A stretch of DNA of 64,000 nucleotides, taken from positions 1-64,000 of the forward strand of contig CAYOTO010000008.1 of assembly GCA_964406945.1 (NCBI GenBank). Reading direction: 5' to 3'. This document shows, in pieces, positions 34,804 to 43,260 of this stretch. Each line of letters starts with the position of its first letter. The stretch's first letter is position 1. The position numbers and the translations under genes are program-made. The DNA comes from UBA2266 sp964406945. GTDB lineage: Bacteria; Planctomycetota; Phycisphaerae; Sedimentisphaerales; Anaerobacaceae. The notes under the pieces were generated by a model that searched no databases, was not told where the DNA came from, and was given only the letters and a program-made list of their open reading frames with translations.

Positions 34804-34989
34804 TGTTCTCGTTCCTTTCTAAACTTATGTATAACAGAAAACAAGCGGGACTCAAGCTTTGTCTGCAAAATGCCCCCATTCCACAAGTTCGGAAATTCCA
34901 GCTTCATACAGCAAATCGGCCCAATCCCCATACCGCTTCAACCTGTTGTTGTCCGCCTCCGAAAGGCGGTCCTGGTCTTTATTTTCGGT

Positions 34990-37143
34990 TCAGAACAAGC
35001 CGCCGGCCGAAAAACTGAAGATCTCGGTTTCGTCTTCATCGCCTTTCATGAACGGTGTGGCGATTGAAAACCGCATCGGAACCGGCCCGAACCACTGCGG
35101 GATCATGATCTGAACGCCCGTACCGACCGACGCCCTGTAAGGACCGGTATCGATTGCACCGCTGTCGACGAACAACAGCCACGCCAGGTTATCTCCCACT
35201 ACGGGAATCGCCAGCTCTGTGTTGGCTATGAAAATCCAGTCGCTGCCGATGGGGTCTTCTCGCTGCGGTGTTCTTCCGGGCCGCACGTTGGTCTGCAGGC
35301 CGCGGGTGCTGACTCCGCGGTACTCGAACCCGCGTATTCCGTACAAACCGGTGCCGCCGGCATAGAACTTCTCGAACGGAGGAGCGTCGCCGACGGTGCT
35401 GGCGCCTAGTAATTTCAGCGACAGGACGGTTTTGCGCTCCGCCAGGTCCTCATGCACGGTGAAATACCGCATGTAATTCGCACTGAGGATGCCGAATGTG
35501 TGGTCGCCGGTGAGCTGTTCGTACGAAACACCGTATATCTGGCCCTCGGTGGGCTCCCACTCGTCGTCGGTCAGCTCCCTGCTTATGCCGAAGAGTCCGC
35601 CGGCCAGCAGGTTTTCGCCCGCTACATCGCGGATTTCCCACGGGGCATCCCGGTCCAGATCATCTACATCCACGTTTTCGGTGCGGATGCTGATGGTTTT
35701 TCGCCAGCCGTTTTCGAGTCTGTCTTCCCACCCGGCGTAGCCGCGGACGCGCTCTTCGTAATAGCTTTCCCGGCCCCGCTCGTAGCTCGAAGCGCTGACA
35801 TCCAGCCGCGTCGGTTTCTCCTGGAAATACGGATCGCTGAAGTTTATCGCGTACTGACTTACCTGGGTTCCGGGTTCGGCGGTTATTCGCAGCGTTTGTC
35901 CGGCTCCTCTGAAGGACTTTAGCGTTATGAACTCCTCGAAGCTCTCGGGCCAGTCGGTAATGTCGAAATTGCGTTGCTGATAGATCAGCCTGCCGATGAA
36001 ACCGCTATCACTGCTGACCCCCACGCCGGGCATTACCATGCCGGTAAGTCCTTCTTTTACATTAACTTGCGCGTCTTTGCGGCCGGGCTGGTTGGTGTCC
36101 ACCGGTCGAATCGCGGCCTCTTCGGCAAGGGTCATACGCCGAATCCGCTTTTCGAGATCGCCGCCGCCGTAAACCGGCGCAAGATCCGCATTATAGTACT
36201 CGCCGGGCGTAAATTCGTACTCGTCCAGTATATGCCGGTAGACTTTTTCCTGGGTGTTTTCGTTGCCGGTTATGTCTATTTTGCCGATGCGGAACTGATC
36301 GCCCTGCAAGATGCGGAATTCCACATCGACGAGATTTTCATCGCCTTCGAGTACGAATTTCGGCGACTGTTCGACGAATGCATTTATGAAGCCTCTGGCT
36401 TTGTACAGTTCCGAAAGCCGTTCCACATGATCTTCGGCGGCGGTCTGGTAGTACGGCTCGCCCGCCTCAAGCTCCAGATCCTCTCGCAGTTTTTCCTCTT
36501 CGAAGTACTCGTTGCCCGTAAAGATAACGTCGCGGACGCGGTATACGGGGCCTTCCTCTATGTGGAAAACGACGTTTGCCTCTCCCTCGGCCCTGATGCT
36601 GTGATTGAGAAAGCCGCGGTCGTAATAGACCTGGCGAAGCCTCTCGACATCGGCCTGGACCATTTCTTTGGTGTAGTATTTGGGCAGTACCAACCACCTG
36701 CGGGGCGAAGTTTTGATTACTTTTTTGAGATCTCCGGTCTTGAGCTTCTCGTTGCCGACAAACTTTACGCTTTTTATGGCGACCCGTTGGCCCTCCTCGA
36801 CCGTGTATATGACTTCGCCGTCTTCGAGTTTTTGCGTGTTGAGCGAGACCTGGGCGTAGGCGTAGCCTTTCTGGCGGTAGTGCTCCTCGACGCTGCGCCT
36901 GCCAAGCTCGGCCAGAACCGCATCGAGATAATCGCCGACCTTGAACCCGACTTTCTTTCGCAGGACCTTGTCCTTGATATGGTCGTTGCCGACGAACGTA
37001 ATCGAACGCACCACGTCCTGGCCCTCGCGAGCCATTCTCAGGGCCGCCTCCTCGCCGCTTTCATCGCCCGGGCTTGCACAGCCGGAACCCAATGCAAGCA
37101 GCATACCCGACGCGAGAACTGTTATTATCCATGTTCTGGCCAT
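34990..37143 (-). CDS. bamA: Outer-membrane assembly factor BamA (Omp85)
   Basis: 717-aa protein that folds beta-barrel proteins into the outer membrane. After the signal I count about four POTRA repeats (each opening like ITFVGNDHIKDKVLRKKVG, VKFVGNEKLKTGDLKK, VIFTGNEYFEEEKLRED, IDITGNENTQEKVYR) where five are common. The C-terminal half is the 16-strand barrel with the loop-6 motif GIRGFEYRG and a closing strand FSFSAGGLF. The signal ends in LGSGCASPG (Cys22), lipoprotein-like and unusual for BamA. It starts 12 bp after dnaB. Confidence 0.95.
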   Translation of the reverse strand: MARTWIITVLASGMLLALGSGCASPGDESGEEAALRMAREGQDVVRSITFVGNDHIKDKVLRKKVGFKVGDYLDAVLAELGRRSVEEHYRQKGYAYAQVSLNTQKLEDGEVIYTVEEGQRVAIKSVKFVGNEKLKTGDLKKVIKTSPRRWLVLPKYYTKEMVQADVERLRQVYYDRGFLNHSIRAEGEANVVFHIEEGPVYRVRDVIFTGNEYFEEEKLREDLELEAGEPYYQTAAEDHVERLSELYKARGFINAFVEQSPKFVLEGDENLVDVEFRILQGDQFRIGKIDITGNENTQEKVYRHILDEYEFTPGEYYNADLAPVYGGGDLEKRIRRMTLAEEAAIRPVDTNQPGRKDAQVNVKEGLTGMVMPGVGVSSDSGFIGRLIYQQRNFDITDWPESFEEFITLKSFRGAGQTLRITAEPGTQVSQYAINFSDPYFQEKPTRLDVSASSYERGRESYYEERVRGYAGWEDRLENGWRKTISIRTENVDVDDLDRDAPWEIRDVAGENLLAGGLFGISRELTDDEWEPTEGQIYGVSYEQLTGDHTFGILSANYMRYFTVHEDLAERKTVLSLKLLGASTVGDAPPFEKFYAGGTGLYGIRGFEYRGVSTRGLQTNVRPGRTPQREDPIGSDWIFIANTELAIPVVGDNLAWLLFVDSGAIDTGPYRASVGTGVQIMIPQWFGPVPMRFSIATPFMKGDEDETEIFSFSAGGLF

Positions 37144-37154
37144 AAAATTCCCCG

Positions 37155-38579
37155 CTAGAACGGAACAGAGTTGTCCGGTATGTGAGATAAGTTCTCGAAA
37201 CGGGTGGACTCTTCCCTGAACATCAGCTTCACGGTTCCCGTGGGGCCGTTTCGCTGTTTCGCTATAATCACCTCGGCCACATTCGTCGGTTCGTACGATT
37301 CGTCGTTTCGTCGATAGTAGTCTTCACGATGCAGCAGCATGATAACATCGGCATCCTGCTCGATACTGCCGCTTTCACGCAGATCGCTCATCCTCGGCCT
37401 GTGATCCTCGCGGCCTTCGGCTGCACGATTCAACTGGCTGAGCATCAGAACCGGAATCTCCAGTTCTCTTGCGAGCGCCTTGGTCTGGCGCGATATAGCG
37501 GTAATCTCCTGCTGACGCGATTCGGGCCTGCCGCCCATGTGCATCAACTGAAGATAGTCTACTATCAAACACTTTATGCCGTACTGGTGTTTGAGGCGTC
37601 TGGCCTTGGCCCGCATTTCAAGGGGCGTAAGCGCGGGTGTATCGTCGATGTAAATCGGGGCCTGGGCGAACATGGCAACCGCCTCGGCGAGCTGATGGTA
37701 CTGCTCGTTGCTCAGCATGCCTTTACGGACCAGATTGGCGTCGATTTGAGTATAACTGCAGAGGAATCGCTCGGCCAACTGTTGTTTGCCCATTTCGAGT
37801 GAAAAAATCGCTACCGGCTCCTGCTCGACTATTCCCAGGTGCTCGGCCAAGTTCAGAACGAAGGCGGTTTTACCCATACTGGGTCTTCCGGCGATTATGA
37901 TCATCTCGCCGGTCTGAAAGCCGCAGGTCAATTCGTTCAGTTCGTGGTATGCCGATGCCAGTCCGGTTACGTGGCTGCCTTCGCGTTTCTCGATCAGGTC
38001 GTAGACTTCGGCGGCAAGCCCGCCTAGCGAGACGGCCGCGGCGCTTACCTTCTTGTCGACGATAGAGAAAATCTTGCGCTCGGCCTCGTCGAGCTTCTCG
38101 CTGGTTTCGCCGGCCTGGTCGTAGGCCTCTTCCAGGATATCGCCGGCGGTTACTATCAGCTCGCGCAGCAGTTGTTTTTCTTTGACGATATCCGAGTAGT
38201 AGCCGATGCTGGCGGCCGAAGGCACCGTATTGACCACCTGGGCGAGGTATTCGGCCCCTCCCACCGATTCGAGCTGTTTGCGCTTTCTCAACTGCTCCTG
38301 CAGAAGAACGCCGTCGATGACGGTGCCCTTGCTCGTTTCGTAAAGGGAAACCAGCGCATCGAAAATCATCTGATGTTCGACGCGATAGAATGCGGTGCGG
38401 TCGAGTTTCTGTATTACCAGCCCGATGCAGACCGGATCGATTATCATCGAACCCAGCACGGCCGCCTCGGCCTCGAGCGACTGAGGCATACTCCTTCCGG
38501 TAAGACCCGAAGCATCACTGCCGTTCGGTGCGTTTGCCGCACCCGCTGGTTCTCTGCCTGTCCTGGCCTGCGGACTCAT
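37155..38579 (-). CDS. dnaB: Replicative DNA helicase
   Basis: 474-aa hexameric helicase that unwinds the replication fork. The N-terminal helical domain (MPQSLEAEAAVLGSMIIDP), linker, and RecA-like C-terminal domain are seen, with Walker A AGRPSMGKTAFVLN and Walker B CLIVDYLQLM. No intein interrupts the P-loop. The ATG at 38579 has AAAAGGA upstream. It follows rplI and precedes bamA. Confidence 0.97.
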   Translation of the reverse strand: MSPQARTGREPAGAANAPNGSDASGLTGRSMPQSLEAEAAVLGSMIIDPVCIGLVIQKLDRTAFYRVEHQMIFDALVSLYETSKGTVIDGVLLQEQLRKRKQLESVGGAEYLAQVVNTVPSAASIGYYSDIVKEKQLLRELIVTAGDILEEAYDQAGETSEKLDEAERKIFSIVDKKVSAAAVSLGGLAAEVYDLIEKREGSHVTGLASAYHELNELTCGFQTGEMIIIAGRPSMGKTAFVLNLAEHLGIVEQEPVAIFSLEMGKQQLAERFLCSYTQIDANLVRKGMLSNEQYHQLAEAVAMFAQAPIYIDDTPALTPLEMRAKARRLKHQYGIKCLIVDYLQLMHMGGRPESRQQEITAISRQTKALARELEIPVLMLSQLNRAAEGREDHRPRMSDLRESGSIEQDADVIMLLHREDYYRRNDESYEPTNVAEVIIAKQRNGPTGTVKLMFREESTRFENLSHIPDNSVPF

Positions 38580-38648
38580 CAAATCCTTTTCCTGTGTCTT
38601 CGCCGGCCGCTAGGGTATGATCTGCGGCCAAACAGAAGCCGAAACGGT

Positions 38649-39191
38649 TCAGCTTTCCTGACCGGCCGGTTCTTCGGCTTCGTCGGCTGTTTCCTGCTTT
38701 GCGGCTTCTTCGGCTGCAGCCGCCTGCGCCGCCGCCTCTTCTTCGCTCAATTCCGGAACCACGGTAACTTTGACCGTAACCTTGATTTCGGGAGAGAACT
38801 TCAGAGTCGCTTCGTGCTCGCCCACGTCCTTGATGTGTTCGGCAAGTCTTACCACATCGTCGGCAACGGAAAAGCCCTGTTCGCGGAGATTGGCCGCAAT
38901 GTCTTTTTCGGTAACCGAACCGAACAGATGACCCTGCTCGTTGGCTTTGGACGCTATGACCGCTTCTGCGTCGGTGATCGCTTCGGCCACGGCCTGCAGG
39001 CGTTTGGCTTCCTGGATACGCTGTTCGGCGCGTCTGGCCTTCTCATCGGCGATTGACTTGATATTGGCCTCGGTCGCGGGCTTGCCTATGCCCTGGGGCA
39101 GCAGATAGTTCCTTGCATAACCGTCGGCAACGTCGACAATATCTCCGAGCCAGCCGAGATCCTTTACATCTTCAAAAAGCAAAACCTTCAT
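38649..39191 (-). CDS. rplI: 50S ribosomal protein L9 with acidic tail
   Basis: 180-aa L9. The first 148 residues carry both globular domains and the long connecting helix (MKVLLFEDVKDLGWLGDIVDV with GYARNYLLPQGIG is the signature). The last 30 residues are an Ala/Glu-rich tail absent from standard L9. GAGGT lies upstream. Third ribosomal gene of the rpsF-ssb-rpsR-rplI cluster. Confidence 0.96.
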   Translation of the reverse strand: MKVLLFEDVKDLGWLGDIVDVADGYARNYLLPQGIGKPATEANIKSIADEKARRAEQRIQEAKRLQAVAEAITDAEAVIASKANEQGHLFGSVTEKDIAANLREQGFSVADDVVRLAEHIKDVGEHEATLKFSPEIKVTVKVTVVPELSEEEAAAQAAAAEEAAKQETADEAEEPAGQES

Positions 39192-39247
39192 AACAGTACC
39201 TCGATTTGTCGTCTTTCAGTGCATGTTCAACAGTTACAGCGGCCAAA

Positions 39248-39505
39248 TCAAGCACTGAAAGGCAATAAAGCCATGTAGCGCGCCCGCTTTATAGCCTGCT
39301 TGGCCTTACGTTGACAACCCGCACAGTTACCGCTGCGTTTGCGCGAGTAGATCTTGCCGCGGTTGGTCAGCAGCTTCTGCAGAGTTTCGATATCCTTGTA
39401 ATCCACGTACTTTACCCCTCGGCGGCAAAAACGGCATTGAGTCTGCTCGCGAGTGCCGGTAAAGCCGGATTTCCTTCTTGAACCACGTCTTTGTATTTTA
39501 CTCAT
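39248..39505 (-). CDS. rpsR: 30S ribosomal protein S18
   Basis: 85-aa S18, which pairs with S6 on the small-subunit platform. It keeps the zinc-type cysteines CRFC and CAGC (the C+ form) and the core VDYKDIETLQKLLTNRGKI. The ATG at 39505 is preferred over a TTG two codons upstream. Confidence 0.96.
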   Translation of the reverse strand: MSKIQRRGSRRKSGFTGTREQTQCRFCRRGVKYVDYKDIETLQKLLTNRGKIYSRKRSGNCAGCQRKAKQAIKRARYMALLPFSA

Positions 39506-39569
39506 ATTCAACCCGTCTATTCTAGCTTAATAACTTGAAATTCGTTTATCAGCCCTGAAAAAGACTGCT

Positions 39570-40122
39570 TTAGAACGGTATATCGTCTTCGGAGCGTTCG
39601 GGCGTTTGCGGGCCCTGGCCGGCGTCGTTTGACTGGGAGCCAAAACCGCCGCCGCCACCGCCTCCGNNNNNNNNNNNNNNNNNNNNNNNNNNNNNNNNNN
39701 NNNNNNNNNNNNNNNNNNNNNNNNNNNNNNNNNNNNNNNNNNNNNNNNNNNNNNNNNNNNNNNNNNCCGCCGCCGCCACCGCCTCCGCCGGCTTTGCCGA
39801 GAAACTGAAAGTTCTCGACGGTAACACGATGTCGGCTTCGTTTACTTCCGTCCTGGGCGGTCCACTGGTCGAAGGTAAGGCGACCTTCGACGAAAACCGG
39901 CCTGCCCTTGCTGAGGTATTTGTTCATCGTCTCGGCGGTGCGTCCGAATGCGCGGCAATCGACAAAGCAGGTTTCTTCGCGGTCGCTGCCGTCCTGACCC
40001 CGCCATCGTCGGTTGGTAGCAAGTCCGAAATCCACCACCGCGGTCTGATTGGGGGTATACGACAACTGCGGATCACGCGTCAGATTGCCTATGAGCAGCA
40101 CCTTATTGTAATTGGCCATAAC
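39570..40122 (-). CDS. ssb: Single-stranded DNA-binding protein, split by gap
   Basis: Essential ssDNA-binding protein. The OB-fold is intact from MANYNKVLLIGNLTRDPQL to VENFQFLGKAG, then a Gly-rich linker enters the N-run 39667-39766. Past the gap the linker continues and ends in ERSEDDIPF, the acidic tip that recruits repair and replication partners. The two halves lie in different frames only because 100 Ns is an arbitrary length, so this is not a frameshift. The frame carried straight through the gap to 39517 is false. Confidence 0.93.
39667..39766. other. ssb: Assembly gap of 100 Ns in the ssb glycine linker
   Basis: Both edges of the gap are the same GC-rich CCGCCGCCACCGCCTCCG repeat (Gly codons on the minus strand), so the assembler probably failed on a tandem Gly-codon repeat. 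Linker length is unknown. Confidence 0.97.
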
Positions 40123-40230
40123 AAACTCCTGGATTCGAGCTTCTATTGTCCGTAAGTGCGCCGCGCGAATTTGCGCCGAAGCTCTCGCGCATGCGGCCTG
40201 CACAAACGGTGAGAATAGAATATTCGCCGT

Positions 40231-40836
40231 TTACTCGGCCGGCTTTTCAGTTTCAGCTTCCGCTTCGGCGGGCTTTTCGGGCTCGGACTCTTCTTCCGCG
40301 GCTTTTTCTTCGGCGGCTTTTTCCTCGGCGGCGGGCGCTTCGGATTCGGCGCCGGATTCGGCTTCGGCGGATTCCTGCGGCTGCTCGGTGTCTTTAGCCT
40401 CGGATTCTTCGGCCTTCTCGGCTTCAGCTTCGGCGGCGGCCTTTTCGGCGGCCTCGGCCTTTCTGGCTTCCTCTTCCTCGGCTTTCCTGACCGCGGCTTC
40501 GGCTGGAGTCTCTTTTTCGACCTCTTCCTGCGGTATCTTCTCGGCGTTCAGGATCAACACGCGCAGAATCTTCTCCGAAAGCTGAACATCCCGTTCGATT
40601 GCGCTGATCTTCTGTCCGTCGACGCGGAAGTAGGTCAGAATGTAGGTGCCTCTGCCGACGCGGCCGATCTCATACTCCATCTTCCGCTCGTCCCATTTGC
40701 GCAGAGTTACTATCTCGGCGTCGGAACGCTTGAGAACCGTCTCGATCGCGCCGATCACGCCTTCCCAGTCCGAACCGGCCTGTGCCGAGTCGACAAGGAA
40801 CATGCCCTCGTATAGTCTTTTAGTAACCGTAACCAA
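40231..40836 (-). CDS. rpsF: 30S ribosomal protein S6 with long acidic tail
   Basis: 201-aa S6. The first ~100 residues are the S6 fold (RLYEGMFLVDSA, RKMEYEIGRVGRGTYIL). The remaining ~100 residues are almost only Ala and Glu with Lys, Pro and Ser, a disordered extension that doubles the usual size. The start is TTG at 40836 with AGGAGG 8 bases upstream; no better codon fits. First gene of the S6-SSB-S18-L9 group. Confidence 0.94.
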   Translation of the reverse strand: MVTVTKRLYEGMFLVDSAQAGSDWEGVIGAIETVLKRSDAEIVTLRKWDERKMEYEIGRVGRGTYILTYFRVDGQKISAIERDVQLSEKILRVLILNAEKIPQEEVEKETPAEAAVRKAEEEEARKAEAAEKAAAEAEAEKAEESEAKDTEQPQESAEAESGAESEAPAAEEKAAEEKAAEEESEPEKPAEAEAETEKPAE

Positions 40837-40935
40837 GCCAATTACCTCCTGCTAACCGTAAGTTTTCTTGTAGACGTAAGTCCTTATATCACGCGCCGGA
40901 AACTCGTCCGGCTTTCATTTTCTATTATTCGCCTC

Positions 40936-41505
40936 TTAGTTGGCGTTAAATCTGTTCATAGCCGCATCGATTCCGTCGGCCGCCCAGCATTGAACCGCAT
41001 CGACCGCCCGGGCTACAGCATCACTCAGCAGCGGAATTTCTTCCTTTGTAGGCTTGCCGAGCACGTAATCGCGCCATCGCGGGTACGGGCTTTTACCGAC
41101 GCCGATTCTGAGCCGGCCGAAGTCGCTGGTTCCCAGTTTGGCGATAATGTCCGACAGGCCGTTGTGGCCGCCGGCCGAACCTTTCGGACGCAGCCGGATC
41201 TTACCCGGATCCAGGGCCATATCGTCGGTTATCACCAGAAGATCGTCCGGATCGAGCTGATAAAACCCGACCGCGGTCGCAACCGACTGTCCGCTGCGGT
41301 TCATGAACTGCTGCGGCTTGAGCAATATTAACTTTTTGTTCAGAAACCGGCCTTCGCCGAAGCGGCCGCCGAATTTCCGCTTGCGGGTGTCGATGCCCAG
41401 CTTAGCCGAGAGCGAATCGACAACCATAAATCCCATATTGTGGCGCGTATCGGCGTACTCGGAACCCGGATTACCCAGGCCGACGACCAGTTTCGTATCA
41501 GTCAT
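40936..41505 (-). CDS. pth: Peptidyl-tRNA hydrolase
   Basis: 189-aa enzyme recycling tRNA from aborted translation. It shows VVGLGNPGSEYADTRHNMGF (catalytic His), KPQQFMNRSG, and VITDDMALDPGKIRLRPKG (catalytic Asp), all in order. The ATG at 41505 follows GGGG; a TTG precedes it. It is 71 bp downstream of rplY, the common gene pair. Confidence 0.97.
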   Translation of the reverse strand: MTDTKLVVGLGNPGSEYADTRHNMGFMVVDSLSAKLGIDTRKRKFGGRFGEGRFLNKKLILLKPQQFMNRSGQSVATAVGFYQLDPDDLLVITDDMALDPGKIRLRPKGSAGGHNGLSDIIAKLGTSDFGRLRIGVGKSPYPRWRDYVLGKPTKEEIPLLSDAVARAVDAVQCWAADGIDAAMNRFNAN

Positions 41506-41576
41506 CAACGCCCCACATACACAAATGCACGCATATCCGATGGGTTCTCATACCGACAGCCCCATCGAGCACTGAA

Positions 41577-42236
41577 TTACTCACCGGATTCCTGCTGTTG
41601 TTCTTCCTCGGCCTCCTCGGCTCTTTCGGCCTCACCGATAACTTCGGGCGCCTCAGGACCTTCTTCTTCTTCCTCGGCTGCCTCGGCTTCCGTGACCACA
41701 TGACAGGTGGCGATAAGCATATCTTCGGCGCTGATCAGAGTAACACCCGGAGGAAGTTCGAGATCACCGGCGTGAATACTGTCGCCGATATTCATTTCCT
41801 TGACGGAAACGACGATAGTGTCGGGGATGTCGGTAACTTTACATTCGACCTCGATGGAGTCGTGCGGCGCCTCGATGATTCCGCCTTCCTCGGTACCCGG
41901 GGCCGTACCCTTGAGTTCGATGCCGACGGAAATCTGGACTGTTTCGCTCAGGTCGACCCGGACCAGGTCCGCGTGGATAATATTCCTGCCCAGGTGATCG
42001 TATTGCAGGTCCTTTACCATGACCTGTTCGGTTTTGCCGTTTATCGTAATGTCCATCAGCCTGTGGCCGTGATGAAGACCCTCGACGAAATCGTGTTCGT
42101 TGAGTGAAACAGCAACCGGGCTCTGCTTATGACCGTAGACGACCGCCGGTATGCGGGCCTGTTCACGGACCGCCGCGGCGTGCCTGGTGCCCGTGTGCTC
42201 CCGGACTTCAGCTTCTAATGACAACCTGTTTTCCAT
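41577..42236 (-). CDS. rplY: 50S ribosomal protein L25/general stress protein Ctc
   Basis: 219-aa long (Ctc/TL5) form of L25, binding 5S rRNA through the N-terminal beta domain (EAEVREHTGTRHAAAVREQA, IPAVVYGHKQ). The C-terminal TL5 domain (SIHAGDLELPPGVTLISAED) follows, and then an acidic Glu/Gln tail. AGAGGG lies 4 bases before the ATG at 42236. Confidence 0.96.
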   Translation of the reverse strand: MENRLSLEAEVREHTGTRHAAAVREQARIPAVVYGHKQSPVAVSLNEHDFVEGLHHGHRLMDITINGKTEQVMVKDLQYDHLGRNIIHADLVRVDLSETVQISVGIELKGTAPGTEEGGIIEAPHDSIEVECKVTDIPDTIVVSVKEMNIGDSIHAGDLELPPGVTLISAEDMLIATCHVVTEAEAAEEEEEGPEAPEVIGEAERAEEAEEEQQQESGE

Positions 42237-42306
42237 AATGCCCTCTAATAAAACTTGGCTCTGAATACGCCCTGTCAACTAACACGTTCAAGCAGCAGCC
42301 GGACCG

Positions 42307-43260
42307 TCAAGCATTGTTGAACAGGCTGCTGACCGATTCATTTCTGTGAATTCTTTTAATCGCCTCGCCGAGCATGGACGCGACGGACAAAACCTTGATT
42401 TTCGAAACAGCTTTCGCTTCGGCGGTCAGGGGAATAGTATCCGTAACGACCACCTCGGCAATCGGGGCCTCGGCCAGTCTTTCCAGGGCCTTGCCCGCGA
42501 AGACGCCGTGGGTGGCCCCGGCGTAAATCTCGCCGGCGCCGCGTTCCTTGAGCAGTTCGGCGGCCATGTAGATGGTGCCGGCGGTGGCGATGATGTCGTC
42601 GCACATCAGCACGTTGCGGCCTTTTACATCTCCGATCAGCTCCGCGGCCTCGACCTCACCGCCGCTGATTCGTTTTTTGTGCACTATTGCAAGATCACCG
42701 CCCAGATGCGATGCGTATTTGGCTGCGGTTTTTAGATTCCCTATGTCCGGCGAAACGACCGTGAGCTTGTCGAACCGTTTGCTGAGAAAATACTTGCTCA
42801 GGACCAGTTCGCCGGTCAGATGATCGACGGGGATGTCGAAAAAGCCCTGCAACTGCTGCGCGTGCAGGTCTATGGCCAGCACGCGGTCGGCTCCGGCGGC
42901 CGTGATGATATTGGCCGCGAGCTTGGCGGTGATCGGAACCCTGCCTTCGTCCTTGCGGTCCTGCCTGGCGTATCCGAAATACGGTATAACCGCCGTAATG
43001 CGCCTGGCGCTGGCCCTGCGAAGGCAGTCCAGGAAGATCAGCAGCTCCATCAGGTGTTCGTCGACGGGCCTGCATGTCGATTGAATCACGTAACAATCTG
43101 TGCCGCGGACGTCGTCTTCCACGCGGATGTGCTTTTCGCCGTCCGGAAACCGTTCGATCCGGGCGCCGCCTACGGGAATATCGAGGTACCTGCATACCGA
43201 GGCGGCCAGCGTGGAATTACTGGTGCCCGAAAAAACCTTCAAATTTTCATTCAGAAACAT
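42307..43260 (-). CDS. prs: Ribose-phosphate pyrophosphokinase
   Basis: 317-aa PRPP synthase feeding purine, pyrimidine, NAD, His and Trp synthesis. It contains the Mg-binding IDLHAQQLQGFFDIPVDHL segment, the flexible loop VHKKRISGGEVEA and the PRPP loop MCDDIIATAGTIY. Length is standard for the class I enzyme. It overlaps the glmU end by 14 bp. Confidence 0.97.
   Translation of the reverse strand: MFLNENLKVFSGTSNSTLAASVCRYLDIPVGGARIERFPDGEKHIRVEDDVRGTDCYVIQSTCRPVDEHLMELLIFLDCLRRASARRITAVIPYFGYARQDRKDEGRVPITAKLAANIITAAGADRVLAIDLHAQQLQGFFDIPVDHLTGELVLSKYFLSKRFDKLTVVSPDIGNLKTAAKYASHLGGDLAIVHKKRISGGEVEAAELIGDVKGRNVLMCDDIIATAGTIYMAAELLKERGAGEIYAGATHGVFAGKALERLAEAPIAEVVVTDTIPLTAEAKAVSKIKVLSVASMLGEAIKRIHRNESVSSLFNNA

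Noticed and set aside
37155..38579. Possible intein in dnaB
   Set aside because: The P-loop and all helicase motifs are uninterrupted and length is standard.
39517..39666. Apparent frameshift in ssb with a longer reading through the gap to 39517
   Set aside because: The 100-N gap has no true length, so frames on its two sides cannot be compared. The frame ending ERSEDDIPF at 39570 is the genuine SSB tail.
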